Assembly (NCBI GenBank): GCA_041738275.1
Contig: JBGSQD010000004.1
Span: forward strand, 1-32,478
Length of the DNA: 32,478 nt
Origin: JACPFJ01 sp041738275
GTDB lineage: Bacteria > Desulfobacterota > Desulfuromonadia > Geobacterales > Pseudopelobacteraceae
Direction: 5' to 3'
Under the pieces are notes generated by a model. The model saw only the letters and a program-made list of their open reading frames with translations, ran no database searches and was not told the origin of the DNA. How positions within the stretch are numbered: position 1 is the stretch's first letter; every line of letters begins with the position of its first letter. The position numbers were made by a program, and so were the translations under genes. Positions 1 to 7,265 of this stretch are shown here, piece after piece.

Positions 1-21
1 AATGTAGTAAATTGCAATCAT
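1..21 (-). CDS. 5' end of a truncated gene leaving the window, possibly an IS110-type transposase
   Basis: An ATG at 21-19 is preceded by a perfect AGGAGG (32-27) with a 5-nt spacer, and the frame runs open off the left edge, giving MIAIYYI. Only seven residues are visible, so the product cannot be identified. The short hydrophobic start with paired tyrosines resembles the beginning of IS110-family DEDD recombinases, which often start with a pattern like YVGIDV soon after the Met, but this is a guess from very little sequence. The Shine-Dalgarno site is buried in the long stem of the predicted RNA fold at 26-106, so translation may be structurally controlled. Confidence 0.4.
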
Positions 22-25
22 GGGG

Positions 26-106
26 GCCTCCTGGTGGTAGTTGATTTCGGACGGCATTGCCGGTCCGACCGCTTGCTCATACAAGCTATTCAATACCACC
101 GGAGGC
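26..106 (-). ncRNA. Three-way-junction RNA-like structure covering a ribosome binding site
   Basis: Three nested complementary segments define a three-way junction. P1 is 13 bp (26-39 with 94-106, one bulged base at 32). P2 is a hairpin (48-55 with 59-67, loop 56-58, one bulge). P3 is a 5-bp hairpin (71-75 with 82-86, loop 76-81). On the minus strand the 3' arm of P1 contains the AGGAGG that serves the ATG at 21. Two readings fit: a cis-acting leader that hides the ribosome binding site, or the structured non-coding left end of an IS110-type element, where bridge RNAs are encoded. I do not recognise a known riboswitch consensus. The pairing is seen directly; the function is inferred. Confidence 0.55.
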
Positions 107-147
107 TTCCACCTCAACTCTTACTTATGCATTCAAACACTCACCGG

Positions 148-190
148 TTTTCCATAGTTTCCCAGTGCCTCTGTTGCTCCATGTGAGTAA
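148..190. repeat. Degenerate copy of the dispersed repeat arm seen at 1384-1414
   Basis: Three blocks (ggttttc, cagtgcctc, tgtgagtaat) occur in the same order here and at 1384-1414, but separated by small insertions. This suggests a diverged member of a short dispersed intergenic repeat. The similarity is by eye only. Confidence 0.35.
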
Positions 191-240
191 TATACGTATA
201 ATGCCAATTAATTGGAAAATTCTACTTAAAAATAGCAAGT

Positions 241-262
241 AAAAAAAAAGAGCTTAACGCTC
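241..262 (-). terminator. Rho-independent terminator after the FlaG-like gene
   Basis: Read on the minus strand, GAGC-GTTAA-GCTC (262-250) is followed by nine Ts (249-241). It lies about 105 bp after the stop codon of the FlaG-like gene, the nearest upstream coding sequence on that strand. The stem is short, but the uninterrupted T-run is convincing. Confidence 0.65.
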
Positions 263-367
263 CGGGATGTTCCTTCTTGCTAATGGTAAATCGGTTTAGT
301 AACGATTTCCAATCTCTGATTGTCATTGCCCATTTCGTCGTAATTTTCGACAGCGCTTACCGCAATA

Positions 368-691
368 TTATACGTTTACATATGCTGATGTATCCGGCTT
401 CGACATCTGATCCTTGATTTTAAGTGCCATTTCAGAGGGCATCTGATAAATGACATCGTTATTGCTGTCCATAAATTTAATGCGTACTTTTCCATCCTGG
501 TCATAGACCTGCACCACATGCTTCATCGTTCTTTCTGACAGGCTATTGCCTTGAGGAATCTTTGCTGTCCGGCTTGAAGCCTTATCAATTGGAGGTGAAA
601 AAGGCTTGGCTGGTTTAATTGCAGAATCAGCCTTTATTGAATACATCAAGGTTATCATCTCAGGGTTGTCAGGTATCGCATTGACTGACAT
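368..691 (-). CDS. FlaG-like flagellar accessory protein
   Basis: This 107-residue protein has a polar, proline-containing N-terminal half and a C-terminal segment (about residues 56-96) that matches the FlaG pattern: two short strands around a D-x-D-G-K turn, then a DVIYQMPSE stretch in place of the usual GEVIRQIP and a short helix. FlaG proteins are cytoplasmic or flagellum-associated factors that affect filament length and are normally encoded next to flagellin; here no filament gene is adjacent. The start is Met at 691 rather than 697, because GGAG at 701-698 gives a 6-nt spacer to 691 and none to 697. The gene stands alone, with about 800 bp of non-coding DNA upstream and a terminator downstream. 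The family call is by motif only. Confidence 0.55.
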   Translation of the reverse strand: MSVNAIPDNPEMITLMYSIKADSAIKPAKPFSPPIDKASSRTAKIPQGNSLSERTMKHVVQVYDQDGKVRIKFMDSNNDVIYQMPSEMALKIKDQMSKPDTSAYVNV

Positions 692-792
692 AACCATCTC
701 CTTTATTGCATCTGAACAGGCAAGATACTTCTAATTCCGGTTTGGGTACTCATCACAATTTAAATTAGAACATTTCTTAATTGTATACACAT

Positions 793-819
793 ATAGTGCC
801 AACTCATTGTAAATCTTTA
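793..819 (-). promoter_or_regulatory. Weak sigma28-like promoter candidate for the FlaG-like gene
   Basis: On the minus strand TAAAGATT (819-812), an 11-nt spacer and GGCACTAT (800-793) resemble the flagellar sigma28 pattern TAAAGTTT-N11-GCCGATAA in spacing and in the -35 box (7 of 8). The -10 box matches only 4 of 8. It lies about 100 bp upstream of the FlaG-like start. It would fit a flagellar gene but is weak on sequence alone. Confidence 0.25.
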
Positions 820-1041
820 CTTTTAAATTGAGCTTAAGCGGCATAATTGATATTAGCCGCCAAATGCGCGGCCAGCCTCATTTCCTTGTAAATCGCCGCA
901 AAGCCTTGCTGTAAAAGGGTTTCAGAGATACGGTCGGTGCGGACCGGATTCAAGCGGGACATGAATAGAGAGGGGAAAAGTGGCTATTTGGTGTGGGTCA
1001 GGCCAAGGCAGGAAAAAAGACTCGTAATGTAAAATCAAAAA

Positions 1042-1193
1042 TGTAACGTTTTTTTACACCGGCAGGAATATTGGGCGCAAACCTGCATCAGATGGGGCTT
1101 TGCACAACTGTAAAGTTTTTTTACACAAATTGGAATTTAGCCCGCGGATGCTTTGTCAGAAAGGGTTTGAGCCGAACGTAAAGTTTCTTTACA
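1042..1193. repeat. Three palindromic sites at 67-68-bp period in a diverged tandem repeat
   Basis: TGTAACGTTTTTTTACA (1042-1058), TGTAAAGTTTTTTTACA (1109-1125) and CGTAAAGTTTCTTTACA (1177-1193) are near-identical, and the last two have perfect or near-perfect TGTAAA-N5-TTTACA dyad symmetry. Starts are 67 and 68 bp apart. Units 1 and 2 also share scattered blocks between the sites (GGAAT, CGC, TCAGA, GGG, TTTG), so they look like a decayed tandem duplication rather than independent sites. Each palindrome could be an operator for a dimeric repressor. No matching regulator is encoded in the window. Confidence 0.6.
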
Positions 1194-1302
1194 CTTTGTC
1201 GCAGGAGAGTCTTTCAGGTTGCTTGGTTGAGGTAAATCAAACATGGAAGCGGCATTTTAACCGCCGAACATGACGATGCGGAACCAAAATGAAAATCTGT
1301 CT

Positions 1303-1411
1303 CTCACACGGAGGCACGGAGGCACGAAGAAAGTCTAAAACAAAAGCCTTAATGGTTACCCCAAAAGACTCCAAGCTTTTAAAACTGGTTTTCTCAGTGC
1401 CTCCGTGTGAG
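1303..1411. repeat. Inverted repeat of a dispersed intergenic type
   Basis: CTCACACGGAGGCAC (1303-1317) and its exact reverse complement (1397-1411) bound a 79-bp AT-rich centre. The left arm repeats its core once more in tandem (CGGAGGCA twice). A diverged relative of the right arm lies at 148-190. Short inverted repeats of this GAGGCAC type are common intergenic elements in Deltaproteobacteria from general knowledge; no coding content is visible. Confidence 0.55.
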
Positions 1412-1450
1412 TAATGATTTCGACCGAATATCTTTACAAGCCTTGGATTT

Positions 1451-1480
1451 ATCGGCGTGTATCGGCGTTCATCGGCGGTT
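1451..1480. repeat. Three tandem 10-bp repeats ATCGGCGTGT/ATCGGCGTTC/ATCGGCGGTT
   Basis: The core ATCGGCG recurs three times at exactly 10 bp, one helical turn, starting at 1451, 1461 and 1471, just 18 bp beyond the livF stop codon. It may be part of the same family of dispersed intergenic repeats as the inverted repeat next to it. No terminator-type hairpin with a T-run is seen here, so how the liv operon ends is not clear. Confidence 0.6.
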
Positions 1481-1497
1481 AACTGCTTTTCCCGGCC

Positions 1498-2241
1498 TTA
1501 TCGCTCCCAGATTTCCTTCTTGTCCTTGCCCAGGTAGGCCCGTTTGACCTCGGCGTTCTCCATCAGCTCATCCGCCGGTCCCTCCAGGATAACCTTGCCG
1601 GTCTCCAGGACATAGCCCCGATCAGCCAGCTTGAGGGCGGCCTTGGCGTTCTGCTCCACCAGCAGGATGGTCGTGCCGTGCTCCTGGCGCAGCTGTTCCA
1701 AAACCCGGAAGATCTCCTGAACCACCAGCGGCGCCAGCCCCATGGAGGGCTCGTCCAATAGCAGCAGCCGGGGCTTGGCCATCAATGCCCTGCCGATGGC
1801 CAGCATCTGCTGCTCTCCGCCGGACATGGTGCCGGCCAGCTGACGACGGCGCTCTTCCAGTCGGGGAAAAAGGGTAAAGACCTGCTCCATATCCTTGTGG
1901 ATAGCTGCCTTGGCTTCCCGATTCCGGTAGCGCAGATAGGCACCCAGCTCCAGATTGTCCTCCACGGAAAGCGGTTTGAAGACCTGGCGTCCTTCGGGTA
2001 CCTGGGAGATGCCGAGTTTCACGATCCGGTCCGGTTCCAGGGCAATGATCGTTTCCTTGTTAAAGAGCAGATCTCCCGTGGCAGCAGGCGTCACGCCGGA
2101 GATGGTGTTGAGAATGGTGGTCTTGCCCGCGCCGTTGGCCCCGAGCAGGGTGACGATCTCTCCTTCATCCAGATGCAGGGAGACATTTTTCAGGGCATGG
2201 ACCTTGCCGTAATAGGTATTGATGTTCTTGAGTCTCAGCAT
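1498..2241 (-). CDS. livF: Branched-chain/aromatic amino acid ABC transporter ATPase LivF
   Basis: This 247-residue cytoplasmic ATPase powers import with LivG, LivH and LivM. Walker A GANGAGKTT is at residues 34-42, the ABC signature MSGGEQQ at 139-145 and Walker B LLLLDEP at 159-165. The stretch LLVEQN has Gln where many ABC proteins have the switch His, which is usual for LivF. Length is typical. Its ATG overlaps the livG stop as ATGA at 2241, so translation is coupled. It is the last gene of the liv cluster; repeats but no clear terminator follow. Confidence 0.95.
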   Translation of the reverse strand: MLRLKNINTYYGKVHALKNVSLHLDEGEIVTLLGANGAGKTTILNTISGVTPAATGDLLFNKETIIALEPDRIVKLGISQVPEGRQVFKPLSVEDNLELGAYLRYRNREAKAAIHKDMEQVFTLFPRLEERRRQLAGTMSGGEQQMLAIGRALMAKPRLLLLDEPSMGLAPLVVQEIFRVLEQLRQEHGTTILLVEQNAKAALKLADRGYVLETGKVILEGPADELMENAEVKRAYLGKDKKEIWER

Positions 2242-2996
2242 CAGTCGTCATCCCCCAGGTATGCCGCAATAACCTCATGATTATCCTGGATCTCGCGCGG
2301 GGTGCCCTCGGCCAGTTTCCTGCCAAGGTTCAGCACCACAATCCTGTCGCAGATATCCATTACCAGCTCCATATCATGCTCCACCAGGACAACGGTGATT
2401 CCCATGTCCCGGATACTCCGGATCAACCGGGCAAGGACAAGGGTTTCCTGGCTGTTGAGGCCGGCAGCAGGCTCGTCCATAAGGATAATTCGCGGTTCAA
2501 CCGCCATGGCGCGGGCGATCTCCAGCAGACGCCCCTTGCCGAAGGGAAGGTTGCCCGCGACAACATCAACCAGATCGGTAATGCCGGTAAATTCGAGCCA
2601 GCGCAACGCCCCTTCGCGGATGCGCGACTCCTCCTTCATGGCCCAGGGCATCTTGAGGGAGCAGGACAGCAGGCCGCTGGAGCTCTTGGTATGCATTCCG
2701 ACCATGACGTTTTCCAGCACGGTCATGCCGCCAAACAGCTCGATATTCTGGAACGTCCGCACCATGCCGAGCGGCGCAAGCTTTTCAGGCGGCAGTCCGG
2801 ACACATCGCGCCCTTCCAGCGTGACCATGCCTGCGGTCTGGGTGTAGATGCCGGTGATGATATTGAACAGTGTTGTCTTGCCGGCGCCGTTGGGGCCGAT
2901 CACGCCGGTGATGTCACCCTTGACGATAGAAAAGGAGACATTCTCCAGGGCGGTAACACCGCCGAAGATCTGTGTTATTCCGGAAACCTCAAGCAT
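2241..2996 (-). CDS. livG: Amino acid ABC transporter ATPase LivG
   Basis: This 251-residue protein is the second ATPase of the heterodimeric LivFG motor. Walker A GPNGAGKTT is at 34-42. The signature loop is the LivG-type LPFGKGR, followed by LLEIARAMA, Walker B ending in MDEPAAGLN, and a VVLVEHDM switch histidine. The chosen start is ATG at 2996, which has GGAGG 8 nt upstream. An in-frame GTG at 3005 is possible but would abut that Shine-Dalgarno sequence. The gene overlaps the end of livM by 8 bp and the start of livF by 1 bp. Confidence 0.95.
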   Translation of the reverse strand: MLEVSGITQIFGGVTALENVSFSIVKGDITGVIGPNGAGKTTLFNIITGIYTQTAGMVTLEGRDVSGLPPEKLAPLGMVRTFQNIELFGGMTVLENVMVGMHTKSSSGLLSCSLKMPWAMKEESRIREGALRWLEFTGITDLVDVVAGNLPFGKGRLLEIARAMAVEPRIILMDEPAAGLNSQETLVLARLIRSIRDMGITVVLVEHDMELVMDICDRIVVLNLGRKLAEGTPREIQDNHEVIAAYLGDDD

Positions 2997-3948
2997 GCCG
3001 GTCACCTCCCATCGCCTTTACCAGCTTCCTGACGAGATCGGGCACGCCCCGCGCCAGTCCTCCGGGCATGAACATGACCATCACCATCAGCAGGCCGCCG
3101 TAGATGAGGATGTCGTAGTCCTGAGCTGATCGCAGGAACTCGGGAAGAAGGGTCAACAGAGCAGCGCCTAGAAACGATCCGTAGATGCTGCCGAGACCGC
3201 CGATAACCACCATGGTCAGCAGTTCCACGGAGAAGTTGAAACCAAAGGAGGCAGGCGAGATAAAGGTCATGGTATGGGCGTACAAGCTGCCCGCCAGGGC
3301 GGAGATCATGGCTGATAGGGCAAATATCTGTACCTTGAGGAGCCGGGCATTGACCCCCAGGACCCTTGCCGCTACCTCGGAGTCGTGAATGGCCCTGAGT
3401 GCGCGCCCAATCCGGGAATTGGCCAGATTGATGGCCAACAGACAGACAACAAGCGTGAACGACCAGATCAGGTAGTAGTTTTTGACGTCGCTGTCAAAGA
3501 TAATGGAACCTGCCGAGAGATTGGGAATGCCCGAAAGCCCCGAGGGGCCTCCGGTGTAGTCAATGGTCTCGTTGAAGACGATATAGATGATGATACCGAG
3601 GCCCAGGGTGGCCATGGCCAGGTAGTGTCCCTTGAGCTTGAGGATGGGAAACCCGATCATGAACGCCATGACCCCCACCAGGGCAGCCGCCAGCGGCATG
3701 ACCAGCCACGGGTTCCAGCCTGCGGTTGTGGTCAGGATACCGGACAGGTAGGCGCCGAGGCCAAAGAAGCCGGCGTGGCCGAGGGAGATCTGGCCGGCAT
3801 ATCCCAGCAGCAGATTGAGCGCCACTGCCAGCATGGTGTTGATTCCCACGAAGACCAGCACGTTCATGATATAGCCGCCACTGAGGGCATAGGGCGCTGC
3901 CAGCACTAAGACAGCAAATAGGAGAAATTTGAGGAGTTCTTTTTTCAC
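2989..3948 (-). CDS. livM: Amino acid ABC transporter permease LivM
   Basis: This 319-residue inner-membrane permease has many hydrophobic segments and the conserved LivM sequence NLLLGYAGQISLGHAGF near residues 45-62. The later TMVVIGGLGSIYGSFLGA contains the conserved cytoplasmic loop that docks on the ATPase. It pairs with LivH to form the translocation path. The start is GTG at 3948, 4 bp after the livH stop; a purine-rich GAGAGGG sits about 12 nt upstream inside the end of livH. The 3' end overlaps livG. Confidence 0.93.
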   Translation of the reverse strand: MKKELLKFLLFAVLVLAAPYALSGGYIMNVLVFVGINTMLAVALNLLLGYAGQISLGHAGFFGLGAYLSGILTTTAGWNPWLVMPLAAALVGVMAFMIGFPILKLKGHYLAMATLGLGIIIYIVFNETIDYTGGPSGLSGIPNLSAGSIIFDSDVKNYYLIWSFTLVVCLLAINLANSRIGRALRAIHDSEVAARVLGVNARLLKVQIFALSAMISALAGSLYAHTMTFISPASFGFNFSVELLTMVVIGGLGSIYGSFLGAALLTLLPEFLRSAQDYDILIYGGLLMVMVMFMPGGLARGVPDLVRKLVKAMGGDRHA

Positions 3949-3952
3949 GCTG

Positions 3953-4834
3953 TCAGACCCTCTCCGATTCCGCTTTGCCGAACAGGCCTTGCGGACGAAT
4001 GAAAAGGATCAACAGGAGAATGATGAATGCTATGGCATCCTTGTAACCGGAAGAGATGAGCCCGGCGCCCAACGATTCCAGAACCCCCAGGATCAACCCC
4101 CCCACCACCGTGGCCACGCCGCTGCTCATTCCGCCGATGATGGCGGCGCAGAATCCCTTCAGCCCGAGCATGACCCCGACGTCATAGGCGGTCATGGTCA
4201 AGGGTGCGACGATAATACCGGCCACGGCACCCATGGCAGAGCTGATGATAAAGGATAGCAGCACCATGCGCCGCACATCGATACCCACCAGTCCGGCGGC
4301 GCGTCTGTTGTACGAACAGGCGCGCATGGCCTTGCCGCTGATGGTGTGATAGAAGAAGAACTTGTTGGCAACAATGATCACCACCGTGATGGCAAGAATC
4401 CAGAGATGCTGGGGGAGGATGGTGGCGCCGCCGATAGCGATCGGATCATCGCCTGAAAAGGGAGGCAGCGAATGGGTATCCTTTCCCCACAGCAGCATGG
4501 ATAATCCGCGGATCAGGATGCTGCCGCCAATGGTTATGATCACGAGATTGATCGGGGTCGGCTGACGGAGCGGCCGAATGGCAAGCCGCTCAAAGAGCAG
4601 GCCGCCGAGCGCTGAGACCAGCACGGCACATGGCATCGCCACCCATATGGGCACTTTGAGGACACTGATAAAAAAAAGCGTCAGCATGCCTCCCAGCATG
4701 ACAAACTCACCTTGGGCAAAGTTGATGATACCGGTTGAGTTATAGATGATGGAGAAGCCGATGCCGATAAGGCCGTAGATCGCGCCGGTTGACAGGCCTG
4801 ACAGGGTATATTGGAGAATCTGATCGAACTGCAT
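3953..4834 (-). CDS. livH: Amino acid ABC transporter permease LivH
   Basis: This 293-residue inner-membrane permease has the family hallmarks SGLSTGAIYGLIGIGFSIIY near the N-terminus, GIINFAQGEFVMLGG near residues 35-49, and KGFCAAIIGGMSSG, the ATPase-contact loop, near 225-240. Start ATG at 4834 has GAGGA about 5 nt upstream. It follows livK after 93 bp that contain a strong hairpin, which suggests lower expression of the membrane genes than of the binding proteins. Confidence 0.94.
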   Translation of the reverse strand: MQFDQILQYTLSGLSTGAIYGLIGIGFSIIYNSTGIINFAQGEFVMLGGMLTLFFISVLKVPIWVAMPCAVLVSALGGLLFERLAIRPLRQPTPINLVIITIGGSILIRGLSMLLWGKDTHSLPPFSGDDPIAIGGATILPQHLWILAITVVIIVANKFFFYHTISGKAMRACSYNRRAAGLVGIDVRRMVLLSFIISSAMGAVAGIIVAPLTMTAYDVGVMLGLKGFCAAIIGGMSSGVATVVGGLILGVLESLGAGLISSGYKDAIAFIILLLILFIRPQGLFGKAESERV

Positions 4835-4852
4835 TTTTCCTCGACTTTATAA

Positions 4853-4884
4853 ACAGAGAGACACGGCGGGCCGTGCCTCTCTGT
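4853..4884 (-). promoter_or_regulatory. Strong intercistronic hairpin between livK and livH
   Basis: The arms 4853-4866 and 4871-4884 form a 14-bp stem (one G-U pair in RNA) with a 4-nt loop. No T-run follows on the minus strand, so this is not a complete intrinsic terminator. It lies between the two binding-protein genes and the permease/ATPase genes. Such a place suits partial termination or 3'-end protection that favours binding-protein mRNA, as known for other ABC importer operons. Confidence 0.6.
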
Positions 4885-4927
4885 GAAATATAAGACTAAT
4901 CTGAAACAGCGACAAATCTTTTAATTA

Positions 4928-6067
4928 TTACTTTACGATTACCCAATCTTTGTTCTTGATTTCCACCAGCACGAAGGCATCCTTACCGAGACCGGCATGA
5001 TCTTGGGGGGAATAGTTGAATGTGCCGCCGATTCCGCAAAAGTTCTTGGTTTTTTCGAGTTGGTCCCGAATGGCTGCCGGTGAGTTGGCACCACGCTCAA
5101 TAGCATTTTTCAGCAGCATGACCGCGTCCCAGGCATGCCCGCCGAAATGGTCCCCTTCAGCCTTGTAATGATTCTGATAATCCTTTACGAATGAAGTTAG
5201 GGATTTTTTCTGTGACTCGGTTTTTGGAAGCAGGTCACATACTAATACCTTTCCAGATGGTAACCGGACACCTTCAGCGGCTTCTCCAGCCAGATCGATG
5301 AATTTTTTGGATGATACACCATGACTCATGTAGAGCGGGATCTTGATTCCCAACTGCCGGGCGTTTTTCGCGATAACCGCCGGACCGGGATTGGTTCCCC
5401 AGCAGATGATCGCATCCGGTTTGATACCGCGAATCTTGGTCAGCTGTGATGTCATATCGGTATCTTTGGGGCCGTAGGTATCGTCGGAAAGAATAGTAAT
5501 GCCGTATTTAGTGGCCTGCGCTTTAAGCTGTTCACGTCCGGAAGCCCCGAAGCCGTCGGAAACGGTCAGTATGGCAACCTTGTTGTGCTTTTGTTTTTGC
5601 AGTTGCTCGTAAATCCTGCCTACGGCAAGGGTGTCGTTCTGGGCTGTCTTGAATATCCATTTTTTGACAGGTTCGGTGATTTTGCTGCCTGCAGAACAGG
5701 AAATCAGTGGTACCTGCTCTTTTTCCGCCACCGGGATGACCGCCATAGTCTCACCGGTCGTACTGGGACCGATGATAGCAACCACCTTGTCATCCTTGAT
5801 CAGTTTGGTGGCAAGCTGCACGGCCTTGGTTGCATCACCGGCAGTGTCGTATGTAACCAGTTCCAGCTTGCGCCCTTTGACTCCACCAGCCTTATTGATT
5901 TCATCCACCACCATTTTAGCAGTGTTGCGCTCCGGTTCACCAAGAAATGCCGCCGGACCGGTCACGGCAAACAAAGCACCGATCTTGATGGGGGCTGCAG
6001 CGAAAACTGTGCTGCAAAACAGCATGGTTACAACAGCAATAAAAAACGGAATAACTCTGAAATGCAT
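4928..6067 (-). CDS. livK: Periplasmic amino acid-binding protein LivK, second copy
   Basis: This 379-residue secreted protein starts MHFRVIPFFIAVVTMLF, a signal peptide with likely cleavage after VFAAA. The mature type I periplasmic binding fold includes PIKIGALFAVTGPAAFLG and IIGPSTTGETMAVIPVAE, the ligand-binding loop, and SDGFGASGRE. Start ATG at 6067 is chosen over an upstream in-frame codon at 6121 because GGAGGG lies 6 nt before it and the signal peptide begins here. It is clearly paralogous to the preceding gene, about 60 percent identical by eye, with one near-identical block (YGPKDTDM through LYMSHGV). It would deliver amino acids to LivHM. Confidence 0.93.
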   Translation of the reverse strand: MHFRVIPFFIAVVTMLFCSTVFAAAPIKIGALFAVTGPAAFLGEPERNTAKMVVDEINKAGGVKGRKLELVTYDTAGDATKAVQLATKLIKDDKVVAIIGPSTTGETMAVIPVAEKEQVPLISCSAGSKITEPVKKWIFKTAQNDTLAVGRIYEQLQKQKHNKVAILTVSDGFGASGREQLKAQATKYGITILSDDTYGPKDTDMTSQLTKIRGIKPDAIICWGTNPGPAVIAKNARQLGIKIPLYMSHGVSSKKFIDLAGEAAEGVRLPSGKVLVCDLLPKTESQKKSLTSFVKDYQNHYKAEGDHFGGHAWDAVMLLKNAIERGANSPAAIRDQLEKTKNFCGIGGTFNYSPQDHAGLGKDAFVLVEIKNKDWVIVK

Positions 6068-6098
6068 AAATACCCTCCAATTAAGTAATGATATTCGC

Positions 6099-7241
6099 TT
6101 ACTTGAGAACAGACCAGTCACCTTTCTGGACCTTGACCATTTCGAATGCTGACAGGTCCAGGCCGTTATGGTCCTTGGGCGACATGGTGAACAGACCGGA
6201 TATACTTACCAGCCTTTGTGACCGTTCAATACCGGCGCGGATCTGTTCCGGTGTTGTGCCCGACTTCTTGATTGCGCCGGTAACCAGCAGGAAGGCATCG
6301 TAGGCATAACCGCCAAAGGTGGATGCCTCGACTCCGAAGGCCTTTCTGTAGGCTTGGTCATAATCCTTCAACAATTTTGCCTGATGATCCGATTTTGGCA
6401 GCGCGTCATAGATAGCCAACTTGCCTGCCGGGAGCATGACACCCTCGGCGGCATCTGCCCCTGCCAACTCGATGTATTTCTTGGAAGCGACACCATGGCT
6501 CATGTAGAGTGGAATCTTGATGCCAAGTTGCTTGACGTTTTTGGTAATGACCGCAGGGCCGGGGTTGGTACCCCAGCAGATGATCGCATCCGGTTTGATG
6601 CCCCGGATCTTGGTCAGTTGGGCGGTCATGTCGGTGTCTTTGGGGCCGTACACTTCATCGGCAACAATACTGAAGCCCTTTTGCTTGGCCAGGACCTTGA
6701 TCTGCTCGCGTCCGGAGGCACCAAAGCCGTCGGTTACCGTCAGAAGCGCAATACTCTTCTGTTTTTGTTTTGCCATGTAGTTGAGGATCTTTTCAGCAGC
6801 TACGTGGTCGTTGGCAGGGGTTTTAAACACCCAATGCTTGACCGGATCAGTGATCTTGATACCGGCGGCGCAGGAAATCAAAGGAATTTTCTCTTTTTCA
6901 GCCACTGGGATAACTGCCATGGATTCACCGGTGGTGCTGGGACCGATGATAACGCTGACCTTGTCGTCCTTGATCAGCCTGGTGGCCAGTTGTACGGCCT
7001 TGGTGGCATCGCCGGTGGTGTCATAGATGACCGCCTCCAGTTTCATGCCGTTGATGCCTCCCTTGTCGTTTGCCTCCTTGACAAGCATCTCAAGGGTTTT
7101 CTTTTCCGGCTCGCCCAGAAACGAAGCAGGCCCGGTCACGGCAAACAGGCCGCCAATCTTGATGGTACCGGCGGCAAACGAAATGGAAGCAAACACTAAA
7201 CTCAAACACACGATACTGATTGCTGCTGACAATTTCCTCAT
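6099..7241 (-). CDS. livK: Periplasmic amino acid-binding protein LivK, first copy
   Basis: This 380-residue protein has signal peptide MRKLSAAISIVCLSLVFASISFA and the same binding fold as its neighbour, with IKIGGLFAVTGPASFLGEPE and IIGPSTTGESMAVIPVAEK. GGAGG precedes the ATG at 7241 with good spacing. The gene lies 31 bp before the second copy, a tandem duplication within the operon. The two copies differ most in the C-terminal lobe, which is where different ligand preferences could lie. The context (iorAB, paaK, ACT) suggests aromatic as well as branched-chain amino acids, but the ligand cannot be read from the sequence. Confidence 0.94.
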   Translation of the reverse strand: MRKLSAAISIVCLSLVFASISFAAGTIKIGGLFAVTGPASFLGEPEKKTLEMLVKEANDKGGINGMKLEAVIYDTTGDATKAVQLATRLIKDDKVSVIIGPSTTGESMAVIPVAEKEKIPLISCAAGIKITDPVKHWVFKTPANDHVAAEKILNYMAKQKQKSIALLTVTDGFGASGREQIKVLAKQKGFSIVADEVYGPKDTDMTAQLTKIRGIKPDAIICWGTNPGPAVITKNVKQLGIKIPLYMSHGVASKKYIELAGADAAEGVMLPAGKLAIYDALPKSDHQAKLLKDYDQAYRKAFGVEASTFGGYAYDAFLLVTGAIKKSGTTPEQIRAGIERSQRLVSISGLFTMSPKDHNGLDLSAFEMVKVQKGDWSVLK

Positions 7242-7265
7242 TGTTCCCTCCTGGTATTAAAATAC

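Larger units (their letters stand above)
698..1497. other. 800-bp non-coding stretch rich in repeats
   Basis: No convincing reading frame with a ribosome binding site was found on either strand between the FlaG-like start and the livF stop. The stretch holds the sigma28-like candidate (793-819), three palindromic TGTAAAG-type units (1042-1193), an inverted repeat of the CTCACACGGAGGCAC type (1303-1411) and a 3 x 10-bp tandem repeat (1451-1480). Simple hairpins such as CGGTC/GACCG near 931-946 are present, but nothing there matches an RNA family I know. Confidence 0.6.

Noticed and set aside
57..242. A 61-residue frame on the plus strand
   Set aside because: It has no ribosome binding site, a low-complexity sequence without a domain, and runs through the RNA-like fold, the degenerate repeat and the edge of the terminator. 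It is most likely chance.
885..960. GEMM-type c-di-GMP or cGAMP riboswitch suggested by CGCAAAGCC near 897
   Set aside because: The remaining conserved parts, including the GGGCAAACC-like segment and the tetraloop receptor, are missing at the right spacing.
1042..1193. CRISPR array
   Set aside because: There are only three units, the repeat is short and palindromic with T-runs, and the intervening sequences resemble each other instead of being unique. No cas gene is nearby.
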